Positions 1-8,885 of a stretch of 64,000 nt of DNA are shown piece by piece. The notes under the pieces were generated by a model. It saw nothing but the letters and a program-made list of their open reading frames with translations, searched no databases and was not told the origin of the DNA. The DNA lies in contig NZ_CP046115.1 in NCBI RefSeq assembly GCF_009707385.1, positions 1,364,001 through 1,428,000 on the forward strand, read 5' to 3'. This DNA is from Klebsiella oxytoca. GTDB taxonomy: Bacteria; Pseudomonadota; Gammaproteobacteria; Enterobacterales; Enterobacteriaceae. The first letter of the stretch is position 1. Every line of letters starts with the position of its first letter. The translations under genes were made by a program, and so were the position numbers.

Positions 1-418
1 CAACCATCAGGAAGCTGCTGGATGCCTTTTCAACGCTAATACCCTGCTGCTGTACTTCTTGCGGCAGCAGCGGTGTCGCCAGCGCCAGCTTGTTCTGGAC
101 CTGTACCTGGGCAATATCCGGATCGGTACCAGATTCAAAAGTCAGCGTGATAGTTGCTGTACCGGTTGAGTCGCCATTCGAAGACATGTACATCAGGTGA
201 TCGATACCGTTCATATTCTGTTCGATAACCTGGGTCACGGTGTTCTGCACGGTTTCTGCATCGGCACCGGGGTACATGGCTGTAATGGAAATTGCCGGTG
301 GCGCAATCGTTGGATATTGCGCTATCGGCAATTTGAGGATCGAGAGCCCCCCAGCCAGCATAATGATAATGGCGATCACCCACGCAAATATGGGGCGATC
401 GATAAAGAAATTAGGCAT
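1..418 (-). CDS. acrB: AcrB multidrug efflux RND transporter (N-terminal part, truncated by window edge)
   Basis: Inner-membrane proton-driven pump of the AcrAB-TolC tripartite drug efflux system. Only the first 139 codons are present, and the gene runs off the left edge. The N-terminus starts [17 protein letters not shown], the hallmark of RND transporters: a short cytoplasmic tip and then TM1. It continues into the porter domain, with motifs such as YPTIAPPAI and the Q-rich segment around [12 protein letters not shown]. It lies 22 bp downstream of acrA on the same strand, so the two are expected to be co-transcribed under AcrR control. Nothing in the visible part suggests a defect. Confidence 0.97.
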   Translation of the reverse strand, partial: MPNFFIDRPIFAWVIAIIIMLAGGLSILKLPIAQYPTIAPPAISITAMYPGADAETVQNTVTQVIEQNMNGIDHLMYMSSNGDSTGTATITLTFESGTDPDIAQVQVQNKLALATPLLPQEVQQQGISVEKASSSFLMV

Positions 419-440
419 GTCTTAACGGCTCCTGTTTAAG

Positions 441-1634
441 TTAAGACTTGGTTTGTTCTGACTGAGCGTTGCCTGCGGCTTGCTGTTTATCGTCAGAAAC
501 GACTTCCTGCGTTTTTACCTGTGCGCCAGGTCTGACTTTTTGCAGACCGGTGACGATGACGCGATCGCCAGTTTTCAGCCCTTCAGTGACCAGCCATTTG
601 TCGCCGATTGCCTGAGTGGCGGTAATCTGGCGGACTTCAACTTTATCGCCTTCGCCGACAACCATCGCGCTGGCATCACCGCGCGGCGTGCGGGTTACGC
701 CCTGCTGAGGAACCAGTATTGCGTCAGGATTAACACCTTCTTCCAGACGTGCGCGGACGAACATGCCTGGCAGCAGAGTGTGATCCGGGTTGGGGAAAAT
801 GGCGCGCAAGGTGATAGAGCCGGTAGTCTGGTCAACGGTGACGTCGGAGAACTCCAGCGTACCGCCCTGCGGATATTTCAGCCCGTCGTTTGTCACCAGC
901 TCAACCTTCGCTTTGCCGTTTTCCTGCTGCAGCCTGCCGCTGGCCAGCTCTTGTTTCAAGCGCAGGAAATCATTGCTCGATTGAGTCACGTCAACGTAGA
1001 TAGGATCCAGCTGCTGCACGGTAGCCAGCGCGGTAGTTTGTCCGTTTTGCACCAGTGCGCCTTCCGTGACGGCAGATTTACCAATGCGGCCGCTGATTGG
1101 TGAGGTCACCTTCGTGTATGCCAGATTAATGCGCGCGGTTTCAACCGCAGCTTTGGCGGCGACCACGGCGGCATTGCTCTGCTGAGCGGCTGCCACGGCA
1201 GTATCGTAATCCTGTTGACTGATGTACTTAGTACCCAACAGTTTCTGATAACGTTTAACCGTTAACTGGTCAATATTGGCTGCAGCCTGCGCTTTTGCTA
1301 AATCACCTTTCGCGCTTTCATAAGTGGCCTGATAGGTTGCCGGATCGATTTGATAAAGAGACACGCCTGCCTGGATATCACTACCTTCAGTGAAGTTACG
1401 TTTCAGAATAATGCCACTGACCTGAGGACGGACTTCCGCAACGCGATAGGCGCTGGTGCGGCCTGGCAGTTCGGTAGTAATTTGTAGAGGAGCGGATTTG
1501 AGCGTCACAATACCGACTTCCGGCATTTGCTGGGCTCCTTGCTGAGCCGGTTTGTCGTCACATCCTGTTAGCGCTAAGCTGCCTGAGAGCATCAGAACGA
1601 CCGCCAGAGGCGTTAACCCTCTGTTTTTGTTCAT
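441..1634 (-). CDS. acrA: AcrA periplasmic adaptor lipoprotein of the AcrAB-TolC efflux pump
   Basis: Membrane-fusion protein linking AcrB to TolC across the periplasm. The start at 1634 (MNKNRG) gives 397 residues, the E. coli length, and has a GAGG ribosome-binding site upstream; a longer in-frame reading would run into the promoter region. Residues 1-24 are a lipoprotein signal ending in the lipobox LTGC, so Cys25 is the lipidated N-terminus. Next come the lipoyl/barrel-sandwich half (ELPGRTSAYRVAEVRPQVSG), an alpha-hairpin coiled coil around residues 100-170, the second lipoyl half, a beta-barrel and a membrane-proximal domain. First gene of the acrAB operon, divergent from acrR. Confidence 0.98.
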   Translation of the reverse strand: MNKNRGLTPLAVVLMLSGSLALTGCDDKPAQQGAQQMPEVGIVTLKSAPLQITTELPGRTSAYRVAEVRPQVSGIILKRNFTEGSDIQAGVSLYQIDPATYQATYESAKGDLAKAQAAANIDQLTVKRYQKLLGTKYISQQDYDTAVAAAQQSNAAVVAAKAAVETARINLAYTKVTSPISGRIGKSAVTEGALVQNGQTTALATVQQLDPIYVDVTQSSNDFLRLKQELASGRLQQENGKAKVELVTNDGLKYPQGGTLEFSDVTVDQTTGSITLRAIFPNPDHTLLPGMFVRARLEEGVNPDAILVPQQGVTRTPRGDASAMVVGEGDKVEVRQITATQAIGDKWLVTEGLKTGDRVIVTGLQKVRPGAQVKTQEVVSDDKQQAAGNAQSEQTKS

Positions 1635-1724
1635 ATGTAAACCTCGAGTGTCCAATTTCAAATTGTTCAGTGGCTCAATCGACCACAAACCCACTGCTGT
1701 GTTTCTGTTATGGTCATGCTATGG

Positions 1725-1748
1725 TACATACATTCACAAATGTATGTA
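1725..1748. promoter_or_regulatory. AcrR operator between acrA and acrR
   Basis: A 24-bp interrupted palindrome, TACATACATT-CACA-AATGTATGTA, in the divergent acrA/acrR intergenic region. It matches the known E. coli AcrR operator almost base for base. It lies 28 bp before the acrR start and about 90 bp before the acrA start, so AcrR bound here can repress both directions. The identification rests on similarity to the known operator, not on binding data. Confidence 0.88.
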
Positions 1749-1776
1749 AACGTAACCTCTGTAAACTCATCGACCT

Positions 1777-2427
1777 ATGGCACGAAAAACCAAACAACAG
1801 GCGCTTGAGACCCGGCAACATATTCTGGATGTTGCTCTGCGTTTGTTTTCGCAGCAAGGCGTATCATCCACCTCGCTGGCCGCAATTGCAAAAGCTGCCG
1901 GTGTGACGAGGGGGGCTATCTATTGGCATTTCAAAAATAAATCAGATTTATTTAATGAAATATGGGAGCTTTCAGAAGCCAATATCAACGATCTCGAAAC
2001 TGAGTATCGGGCAAAATTCCCTAACGATCCACTGTCAGTTGTGCGAGAGATCTTAGTGTATATCCTTGAAGCAACTGTGACAGACAAACGCAGGCGACTG
2101 ATGATGGAAATCATCTTTCATAAATGTGAATTTGTCGGTGAAATGGTCACGATACAACAGGCGCAGCGTAGCGTGTGCCTGGATAGCTACGATCGTATTG
2201 AACAATCCTTGAAGGAGTGCATTGCGGCGAAAATGCTGCCGGCCAATTTAATCACCCGTCGGGCGGCGATTTTAATGCGCAGCTATCTCTCCGGTCTGAT
2301 GGAGAACTGGCTGCTGGCACCGAATGCCTTTGATCTGCAAAAAGAAGCGCGGGATTATGTCGAAACCCTGCTTGAGATGTATCAGTTTTGCCCCTCACTG
2401 CGCAGCACTGAAGGATTAGAAGCTTAA
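1777..2427 (+). CDS. acrR: AcrR TetR-family repressor of acrAB
   Basis: Local repressor of the efflux operon; it leaves DNA when it binds pump substrates such as dyes and cationic drugs. 216 residues, against about 215 in E. coli. The N-terminal TetR helix-turn-helix spans residues 10-60, with recognition-helix sequence [13 protein letters not shown] at 40-52. The C-terminal ligand-binding and dimer domain is conserved ([13 protein letters not shown]). It is transcribed divergently from acrAB across its own operator. No frameshift or stop is seen, which matters because acrR loss is a common route to drug resistance in this group. Confidence 0.97.
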   Translation: MARKTKQQALETRQHILDVALRLFSQQGVSSTSLAAIAKAAGVTRGAIYWHFKNKSDLFNEIWELSEANINDLETEYRAKFPNDPLSVVREILVYILEATVTDKRRRLMMEIIFHKCEFVGEMVTIQQAQRSVCLDSYDRIEQSLKECIAAKMLPANLITRRAAILMRSYLSGLMENWLLAPNAFDLQKEARDYVETLLEMYQFCPSLRSTEGLEA

Positions 2428-2557
2428 GCTGGCTTGCGGACAAAGGGTTAATTTTTCCTGCTGTCCGCCGCTATTCGTGCGATAACAGAAGTGCTATTCT
2501 GCGCGCTGCGACGATCCCCGGTATTCTCCGGCTTTTGCAATCACTCACGCTAACACT

Positions 2558-5500
2558 ATGCTGCATACAATCTATTGGCGACATGCCAGATCTGCTGTTG
2601 TACTCATCCTCATGCTTTTTATCGGCTGTTTTAGCGTTAATCAGGCGCTTGCAGCTGATTTACCTGAACGTTCCGAGATCCAAACTCAGCTCAATGCGCT
2701 GAATAAGCAAAAAGATCTGACTCCCCAGGACAAGCTGGTCCAGCAGGACCTCACCCTGACCCTGGAAAACCTCGATAAAATTGAACGCATAAAGTCGGAA
2801 ACGACGCAGCTGCGCCAGCAGGTGGCCCAGGCGCCAGCAAAAATGAATCAGGCTATTGATAGCCTCAATGCATTAAGCGAAGTGCCCGATGATGAGGCGA
2901 CGCGTAAAACGTTGAGCACCTTATCATTGCGTCAGCTGGAATCACGTGTCTCTCAGACTCTGGACGATTTGCAGAATGCGCAGAACGATCTGGCGACTTA
3001 TAACAGCCAGTTAGTTTCTCTACAAACGCAGCCGGAACGCGTGCAGAATGCGATGTATTCCGCTTCGCAGCAGCTGCAGCAGATCCGTAATCGCCTCAAT
3101 GGAACTTCAACAGGCGAGGATACGTTACGTCCGACCCAGCAGACTTTGCTGCTGGTGCAGCAGGCGCTGTTGAATGCGCAGATAGACCAGCAGCGCAAAA
3201 GCCTGGAAGGCAACACGGTGCTGCAGGATACCCTGCAAAAGCAGCGTGATTATGTCACCGCTTACAGCAATCGTCTGGAACACCAGCTTCAGTTATTGCA
3301 GGAAGCGGTTAACAGCAAGCGTCTGACGCTGACGGAAAAGACGGCTCAGGAAGCGGTTTCTCCCGACGAAACGGCGCGTATTCAGGCTAATCCGCTGGTG
3401 AAGCAGGAGCTGGATATCAACCACCAGCTTAGCGAAAGGCTCATTTCGGCAACGGAAAATGGCAATCAGCTGGTTCAGCGCAATATTAAGGTGAAGACCT
3501 GGCTCGATCGCGCTTTGCAATCTGAGCGTGACATAAAAGAGCAGATTTCCGTGCTGAAAGGGAGTCTGCTGCTGTCGCGCATCCTTTATCAGCAGCAGCA
3601 AACTTTGCCTTCTGCAGATGAACTGAGCGATATGACGAACCGCATTGCCGACCTGCGTCTTGAGCAGTTCGAGGTTAACCAGCAGCGCGATGCGTTGTTC
3701 CAGAGCGATGCTTACGTCGCGAAGCTGGAAGAGGGCCATAGCAGCGAGGTGAATCCCGAGGTGCATAGCGCTCTGCTTGAGATTGTTGATATGCGCCGGG
3801 AGCTGCTTGATCAGTTTAATAAACAGCTGGGCAATCAGCTGATGATGGCGATTAACCTGCAAATCAATCAGCAGCAGTTAATGAGCGTTTCAACAAACCT
3901 GAAAGCCATTCTGACGCAACAGATTTTCTGGGTTAACAGCAACCGTCCAATGGACTGGGAGTGGTTTAAAGCCTTCCCGGAAGCGCTGAAAGGGCAGTTT
4001 AAGGCGATGAAAATCACCGTAAACTGGGAAAAGGCCTGGCCGGCGGTATTCATAGCTTTTCTTGCTGGTCTACCGCTGCTGCTGATAGCCGGGCTTATTC
4101 GCTGGCGCCTGCAGTGGCTAAAAGCGTATCAGGCGAAGCTGGCATCACAGGTTGGTCAACTGCGCAACGACACTCAGCTCCATACGCCGAAAGCGATTCT
4201 TATCGACCTAATCCGCGCGCTGCCGGTGGTGCTGGTGATCCTGGCTATTGGCCTGATTCTGCTGACGATGCAGTTGAACATTAGCGATCTGCTATGGGCA
4301 TATAGTAAGAAACTGGCGCTGTTCTGGCTGGTGTTTGGCCTGTGCTGGAAAGTGCTGGAGAAAAACGGCGTCGCGGTGAGCCACTTTAATATGCCGTCGC
4401 AGTTGACCAGCCACTGGCGGAGGCAGATTGTTCGCGTCAGCCTTGCTTTGTTGCCGCTGAACTTCTGGTCCGTGATGTCAGAACTGTCGCCTCTCCATCT
4501 GATGGATGATGTTCTCGGGCAGTTCGTTATTTTCCTCAACCTGCTGCTGATTACGGTACTGGTCTTACCGATATGTCGGGAAAGCTGGCGCGATAAAGAA
4601 TCTCATAGCCTGCGCCTTGTCACGGTCACCGTACTATCGATTGTTCCTATCGCACTGATGGTGCTGACGGCAACCGGCTATTTCTATACCACGCTGCGTC
4701 TGGCTGGCCGCTGGATTGAAACCGTTTATCTGGTGATGCTGTGGAACCTGCTGTATCAGACCGTGCTGCGCGGCCTGAGCGTGGCCGCCCGGCGGATTGC
4801 CTGGCGTCGGGCGCTGGCGCGCCGTCAGCATCTGGTTAAAGAGGGCGCTGAAGGAGCCGAACCGCAGGAAGAACCGACGATGGCTCTGGAGCAGGTTAAC
4901 CAGCAAACGCTGCGTATTACGATGCTGGTGATGATAGCGCTGTTTGCGGTCCTGTTCTGGGCGATTTGGTCGGATCTCATCACCGTTTTCGCCTATCTCG
5001 ACAGCATTACGTTGTGGCATTACACCGGAAGCGAAGCCGGGGTTAGCGTAGTGAAAAGCGTCACCATGGGAAGTCTGCTGTTTGCGATTGTCGCGTCGAT
5101 GGTCGCCTGGGCATTAATTCGCAACCTGCCAGGGCTGTTGGAAGTGCTGGTACTTTCGCGGCTCAATATGCGCCAGGGGGCCTCCTATGCGATTACCACC
5201 ATTCTGAACTACATCATTATTGTTGTTGGTGCAATGACGGTATTCGGATCCTTAGGCGTCTCGTGGGACAAGCTGCAGTGGCTGGCGGCAGCGCTATCGG
5301 TTGGTTTAGGTTTTGGCTTGCAGGAAATATTCGGTAACTTTGTTTCCGGCCTGATTATCCTGTTTGAGCGTCCGGTGCGCATTGGCGATACGGTAACTAT
5401 TGGTACCTTCTCCGGCACCGTCAGCAAAATCCGTATCCGCGCCACGACGATCACTGATTTTGACCGTAAAGAGGTCATTATTCCGAATAAGGCCTTCGTG

Positions 5501-5902
5501 ACGGAGCGTCTGATTAACTGGTCGCTTTCCGATACCGTAACCCGGGTGGTGATCCGTCTTGGCGTGGCTTATGGCTCCGACCTCGATAAGGTCAAAGAAG
5601 TGCTGCTCAAGGCGGCGCACGAGCATCCGAAAGTGATGCAGGAGCCTGCGCCGTCGGTCTTCTTTACCACCTTCGGCGCCAGCACGCTCGATCATGAATT
5701 ACGTCTGTACGTGCGTGAATTGCGCGATCGCAGCTACGCGGTGGATGAGCTCAATCGTTCTATCGATCGTTTGTGCCGGGAAAACAATATTGATATCGCC
5801 TTTAACCAGCTCGAGGTTCATCTGCGCAATGAGAAGGGAGATGAAATCACAGAGGTGAAGAGGGATGGCAAAGGAGACGATACATCCCCGGCGATTAGTT
5901 AA
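2558..5902 (+). CDS. mscK: MscK potassium-dependent mechanosensitive channel
   Basis: Large MscS-superfamily channel that opens under membrane tension and protects against osmotic downshock; formerly KefA. 1114 residues (E. coli 1120). An N-terminal signal peptide of about 32 residues is followed by a long periplasmic, Gln-rich coiled-coil region to about residue 480. Several TM helices follow, and then the MscS core from about residue 880 (LSVGLGFGLQEIFGNFVSGL pore helix, then the beta domain FERPVRIGDTVTIG). The ATG at 2558 lacks a strong RBS, but the signal peptide follows it directly. A GC-rich hairpin plus T-run follows the stop. Confidence 0.96.
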   Translation: MLHTIYWRHARSAVVLILMLFIGCFSVNQALAADLPERSEIQTQLNALNKQKDLTPQDKLVQQDLTLTLENLDKIERIKSETTQLRQQVAQAPAKMNQAIDSLNALSEVPDDEATRKTLSTLSLRQLESRVSQTLDDLQNAQNDLATYNSQLVSLQTQPERVQNAMYSASQQLQQIRNRLNGTSTGEDTLRPTQQTLLLVQQALLNAQIDQQRKSLEGNTVLQDTLQKQRDYVTAYSNRLEHQLQLLQEAVNSKRLTLTEKTAQEAVSPDETARIQANPLVKQELDINHQLSERLISATENGNQLVQRNIKVKTWLDRALQSERDIKEQISVLKGSLLLSRILYQQQQTLPSADELSDMTNRIADLRLEQFEVNQQRDALFQSDAYVAKLEEGHSSEVNPEVHSALLEIVDMRRELLDQFNKQLGNQLMMAINLQINQQQLMSVSTNLKAILTQQIFWVNSNRPMDWEWFKAFPEALKGQFKAMKITVNWEKAWPAVFIAFLAGLPLLLIAGLIRWRLQWLKAYQAKLASQVGQLRNDTQLHTPKAILIDLIRALPVVLVILAIGLILLTMQLNISDLLWAYSKKLALFWLVFGLCWKVLEKNGVAVSHFNMPSQLTSHWRRQIVRVSLALLPLNFWSVMSELSPLHLMDDVLGQFVIFLNLLLITVLVLPICRESWRDKESHSLRLVTVTVLSIVPIALMVLTATGYFYTTLRLAGRWIETVYLVMLWNLLYQTVLRGLSVAARRIAWRRALARRQHLVKEGAEGAEPQEEPTMALEQVNQQTLRITMLVMIALFAVLFWAIWSDLITVFAYLDSITLWHYTGSEAGVSVVKSVTMGSLLFAIVASMVAWALIRNLPGLLEVLVLSRLNMRQGASYAITTILNYIIIVVGAMTVFGSLGVSWDKLQWLAAALSVGLGFGLQEIFGNFVSGLIILFERPVRIGDTVTIGTFSGTVSKIRIRATTITDFDRKEVIIPNKAFVTERLINWSLSDTVTRVVIRLGVAYGSDLDKVKEVLLKAAHEHPKVMQEPAPSVFFTTFGASTLDHELRLYVRELRDRSYAVDELNRSIDRLCRENNIDIAFNQLEVHLRNEKGDEITEVKRDGKGDDTSPAIS

Positions 5903-5909
5903 GCATAAT

Positions 5910-5941
5910 GGGGCGGTGGCCATGCCGCCCCGCAGGTTTTT
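5910..5941 (+). terminator. Rho-independent terminator after mscK
   Basis: GGGGCGG at 5910-5916 pairs with CCGCCCC at 5925-5931 and is followed four bases later by five Ts (5937-5941). It sits between mscK and the convergent Rpn gene and overlaps the latter's stop codon. It is T-rich only on the plus strand, so it most likely ends the mscK transcript. Confidence 0.6.
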
Positions 5942-6137
5942 AGCGGCTGAGCGAGGAGAGCTCTTCCTGGCTCAGGCCAGTCAGCTCCATCACCATATTC
6001 GGCTCCAGACCGCAGGAGAGCATTTTCTGCGCAATGCTGCGCGAGATTTCTTGACGGCCTTCCTGCAAGCCTTCAAGTCTGCCCTCTTTTCTACCTTTTT
6101 TACGACCTTTCTCTTCCAGCCATTCGGCAATCGTCAT
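5940..6137 (-). CDS. Candidate in-frame internal gene: short C-terminal Rpn product (RpnS-like)
   Basis: Inside the Rpn gene an ATG at 6137, codon 246 of the long frame, is preceded by AAGGAG (6144-6149) with a 6-base spacer, a better ribosome-binding site than most genes here have. It would give a 65-residue protein starting MTIAEWLEEKG and holding the Gly/charged repeat and the helical tail (LEPNMVMELTGLSQEEL). In E. coli, Rpn genes have been reported to make such short C-terminal proteins, which inhibit the full-length nuclease. The RBS and frame are seen in the sequence; expression and antitoxin function are inferred. Confidence 0.6.
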   Translation of the reverse strand: MTIAEWLEEKGRKKGRKEGRLEGLQEGRQEISRSIAQKMLSCGLEPNMVMELTGLSQEELSSLSR

Positions 6138-6872
6138 CAGTAGCTCCTTGTGCCTGGGCGACTGCTTCGCCAGTTCGCGAATAAGGGGCCCGGGTTTTTC
6201 CGTGGATCCCGCCAGCAGCATATAGCGGATTAAGGTATTGATCTGATTTTCCGTCAGATATCCTTGCGCCAGCAGCGTAATCAGCATGGGTTGCAGTTCG
6301 GCCAGATCGCGCTGGCGGATATGCTTTTGCAGCAGTTCCAGCATCGCCATACGCTGGTGGCGGACGATTTGATTATCTGGCATAACGGTCAGGTCCACCA
6401 GCGGAAAATCGCCGCTGTACAGCGCGCTGGCAAGCTCAGGATGGTGAAAGAGGTGATGCCAGTTGCGCGGATACGGCCAGGGGCTGACGGTGCCGTGATA
6501 AAACAGAATCGGGACCACCAGCGGCAGCGTATCGTGGCCGGCATCAAGGTGGCGCTGCATGGCCGCGAGCGTGTAGCGCATCAGGCGAAAAGCCATCAGC
6601 TTATCCGGCGAGCTTTGATGTTCAATCAGCGCGTAGATATATCCTGCGCCGTGCCGCGTTTGCAGGGAGTAGAGAATATCCGAGTAGCTGGAGCGTAGGT
6701 CTTCTTCGATAAAGCTGCCGGAAGCCAGCTGCAGCGTATCAAGATCGCAGATACTTAAAAACGGCGCGGGGAGGTAAAGCTGTAAAAAATCGCGGGCGAC
6801 CTCTTTCTGGGTCAGCATTTGACGAAAAATGGCATCGTGCGGCGTACGTGAGAATCTTTCCATGAGCATCAA
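5940..6872 (-). CDS. Rpn-family recombination-promoting nuclease (PD-(D/E)XK, 'transposase_31')
   Basis: 310 residues, clearly of the E. coli RpnA-E family of DNA endonucleases, first described as RecA-independent recombination promoters and later linked to phage defence. The start region has Met codons at 1, 2 and 4. The nuclease core shows Asp65 in SYSDILY and Glu84-x-Gln86 in ALIEHQS, the variant PD-(D/E)XK active site, followed by RLMRYTLAAM. The C-terminus (about 246-275) is a Gly-Arg/Lys/Glu-rich repeat (GRKKGRKEGRLEGLQEGRQE) and then a helical tail. E. coli has no gene here: it is inserted between mscK and ybaM. An internal start near codon 246 may give a separate short protein. Confidence 0.88.
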   Translation of the reverse strand: MMLMERFSRTPHDAIFRQMLTQKEVARDFLQLYLPAPFLSICDLDTLQLASGSFIEEDLRSSYSDILYSLQTRHGAGYIYALIEHQSSPDKLMAFRLMRYTLAAMQRHLDAGHDTLPLVVPILFYHGTVSPWPYPRNWHHLFHHPELASALYSGDFPLVDLTVMPDNQIVRHQRMAMLELLQKHIRQRDLAELQPMLITLLAQGYLTENQINTLIRYMLLAGSTEKPGPLIRELAKQSPRHKELLMTIAEWLEEKGRKKGRKEGRLEGLQEGRQEISRSIAQKMLSCGLEPNMVMELTGLSQEELSSLSR

Positions 6873-6928
6873 TCCGTGTTGGTAAGGGGCAGCGATGACT
6901 CTGCCACTCCCAACGATCCGGCAACAGA

Positions 6929-7102
6929 CTACTCTTGCGCGTTTTGCGAGGACGCTTCCTCACGGTTCACTTTGTTTTCATAGTCGCGGCGGATAATCTC
7001 CAGCGCAGCTAGCACGGTTTGCGCAGGAACGTTATTTTCCTCGAGCAGCATAATTAAATCGACGGCCAGCTTGACCTCGTCAGGGGCATTTTCCAGCGAC
7101 AT
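6929..7102 (-). CDS. ybaM: YbaM, small DUF2496 protein
   Basis: 57-residue protein ([20 protein letters not shown]...), matching E. coli YbaM (53 aa) along its length with a longer, Ser/Gln-rich tail. GGAGG sits upstream of the ATG. It lies 14 bp downstream of priC on the same strand, so the two are probably co-transcribed, as in E. coli. Function is unknown; the sequence is a charged, mostly helical small cytosolic protein without recognisable catalytic residues. Confidence 0.9.
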   Translation of the reverse strand: MSLENAPDEVKLAVDLIMLLEENNVPAQTVLAALEIIRRDYENKVNREEASSQNAQE

Positions 7103-7116
7103 CCTTTTTCCTCCAG

Positions 7117-7644
7117 TTAACGTGTTAAGCGGGCCAGCCTGTTTTCAATTTTTTCCAGCGCATCGCGACAGCGGGCTAATCGTCCGGCGTACGCTTCAAC
7201 TTCCTTCGCCAGCCGCTGCTGCTCATCAAGGCTTGTGGCTTGCGCCAGCTGCCTTTGGCGATCGTTGCGCATGGCCAGCAGGCGTCGTTCGTATTCCTGA
7301 TGCTGTATACGTCGTCGCTGCCAGCGGTTCAGCGTCGGGGAAGCGCTGTCCCAGGTTCGTAACGACCACGTAGCCGTTTCCCGACTAATAGCGGCGATTT
7401 GGGCCACAAGACGTTCCGCCAGCCAGGCAACCTGCGGTAGCTGCTGGCGTTCGACCGCCTGCTTTAATTCCGTAAAGTGCTCTCTGGCCTCATCAAGATA
7501 AGCCTGCATCCGCGTGCTTCGGGTACGAAACAGGTGGCTATCGAAGCGCGGGCTGAGGGTGGCATGCTCGGCCAAAGGTGCAACCTGGGTAGCCAGCTCC
7601 GCAAGCTGATTTTCCAGCGAATGTAAAAGCCGGGTGGTTTTCAA
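7117..7644 (-). CDS. priC: PriC primosomal replication protein N''
   Basis: Restarts stalled replication forks by loading DnaB at forks with gaps on the leading strand, independently of PriA-PriB. The TTG start at 7644 is chosen because a strong GGAGG lies just upstream and it gives exactly 175 residues, the E. coli length; an ATG further upstream would add nine residues unlike the family. The protein is Arg- and Gln-rich and helical, with the conserved C-terminus [17 protein letters not shown]. It is divergent from ybaN and followed by ybaM. Confidence 0.95.
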   Translation of the reverse strand: MKTTRLLHSLENQLAELATQVAPLAEHATLSPRFDSHLFRTRSTRMQAYLDEAREHFTELKQAVERQQLPQVAWLAERLVAQIAAISRETATWSLRTWDSASPTLNRWQRRRIQHQEYERRLLAMRNDRQRQLAQATSLDEQQRLAKEVEAYAGRLARCRDALEKIENRLARLTR

Positions 7645-7713
7645 ATAACTCCTCCATTCCCTGACAAACAACTGTGCTACATTAGCGTTATCTTCTTGAT
7701 AACGATTCGCATT

Positions 7714-8091
7714 ATGCCACGTATTATTTTGATCATCATTGGTTGGCTGGCGGTGGCATTGGGAACGCTGGGCGTCTTTCTCCCGCTGCTGCCGACAACG
7801 CCATTTATCCTGCTAGCGGCCTGGTGTTTTGCGCGCTCATCACCTCGTTTTCACCGCTGGCTTTTGTATCGTTCATGGTTTGGCGGATATTTGCGTCACT
7901 GGCAGAAATACCGCGCCATGCCGCCGGGAGCTAAGCCCCGCGCGGTGGCGATGATTTTGCTGACCTTTGCCATTTCCCTGTGGCTGGTTAATCTTATCTG
8001 GGTGCGCATCTTGCTGCTGGTCATTTTGACCTGTCTGCTGATATTTATGTGGCGCATTCCGGTGGTTGATGCAAAGCAACAAAAGCACTGA
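7714..8091 (+). CDS. ybaN: YbaN, DUF454 inner-membrane protein
   Basis: 125-residue membrane protein, the same length as E. coli YbaN when started at the ATG at 7714 (MPRIILIIIGWLAVALG). An N-terminal pair of TM helices is joined by the conserved VFLPLLPTTPFILLAAWCFAR segment, and a C-terminal pair follows after a basic loop (HWQKYRAMPPGAKPRA). No function is established for DUF454. It stands alone between priC (divergent) and apt. Confidence 0.93.
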   Translation: MPRIILIIIGWLAVALGTLGVFLPLLPTTPFILLAAWCFARSSPRFHRWLLYRSWFGGYLRHWQKYRAMPPGAKPRAVAMILLTFAISLWLVNLIWVRILLLVILTCLLIFMWRIPVVDAKQQKH

Positions 8092-8241
8092 TGCGCAATA
8101 ATGATGGTTGCAATTGTCGCTGACAGCCAGTAAATTCTGGCGTTTTCGAGCGCGGGTAAGCCTGGTCAAAGGTTAAACAAAAGTTTCTTTGGCCGATTTT
8201 GCACGCCCGTGGGTAACACCGTTTTAATCAGGCATAAACTT

Positions 8242-8793
8242 ATGACCGCAACAGCACAGCAGCTTGAATATCTGAAGAACAGCATCCAAAGCATCCAGGA
8301 TTATCCAAAACCTGGCATCCTTTTCCGTGATGTCACCAGCTTGCTGGAAGACCCGAAAGCCTATGCGCTCAGCATCGAGCTGCTGGCAGAGCGTTATAAA
8401 GACGCCGGGATTACCAAAGTGGTAGGTACCGAGGCGCGTGGTTTTTTATTTGGCGCACCGGTGGCGCTGGCGCTGGGCGTTGGCTTTGTTCCGGTACGCA
8501 AGCCGCGTAAGCTGCCGCGCGAAACCATTGCCGAAAGCTACGAGCTTGAATACGGCACCGACCAGCTGGAAATCCACGTTGATGCTATTAAAGAAGGCGA
8601 TAAAGTGCTGGTAGTTGACGACCTGTTGGCGACCGGTGGGACTATCGACGCAACCGTGAAGCTGATCCGTCGTCTGGGCGGTGAAGTGCATGATGCTGCC
8701 TTTATTATCAATCTGTTTGATTTGGGCGGCGAGCAGCGCCTGGAGAAGCTGGGAATTAACTGCTTTAGCCTGGTCCCTTTCCCGGGCCACTAA
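8242..8793 (+). CDS. apt: Adenine phosphoribosyltransferase
   Basis: Salvages adenine to AMP with PRPP. The start at 8242 ([12 protein letters not shown]) gives 183 residues, as in E. coli. The PRPP-binding motif [13 protein letters not shown] is at 122-134, and the flexible-loop segment [20 protein letters not shown], which closes over the active site, precedes it. It precedes dnaX by 92 bp, the conserved enterobacterial arrangement. A long GC-variable leader (8092-8241) separates it from ybaN. Confidence 0.97.
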   Translation: MTATAQQLEYLKNSIQSIQDYPKPGILFRDVTSLLEDPKAYALSIELLAERYKDAGITKVVGTEARGFLFGAPVALALGVGFVPVRKPRKLPRETIAESYELEYGTDQLEIHVDAIKEGDKVLVVDDLLATGGTIDATVKLIRRLGGEVHDAAFIINLFDLGGEQRLEKLGINCFSLVPFPGH

Positions 8794-8885
8794 GCAAATC
8801 CCACCACATAGCCTCGCTGATTGAGCGGGGCTGTGATAGCATGACCCCCTCGTGATTTCACCTTCCAGCGTTTCAGAGCCAGCCC

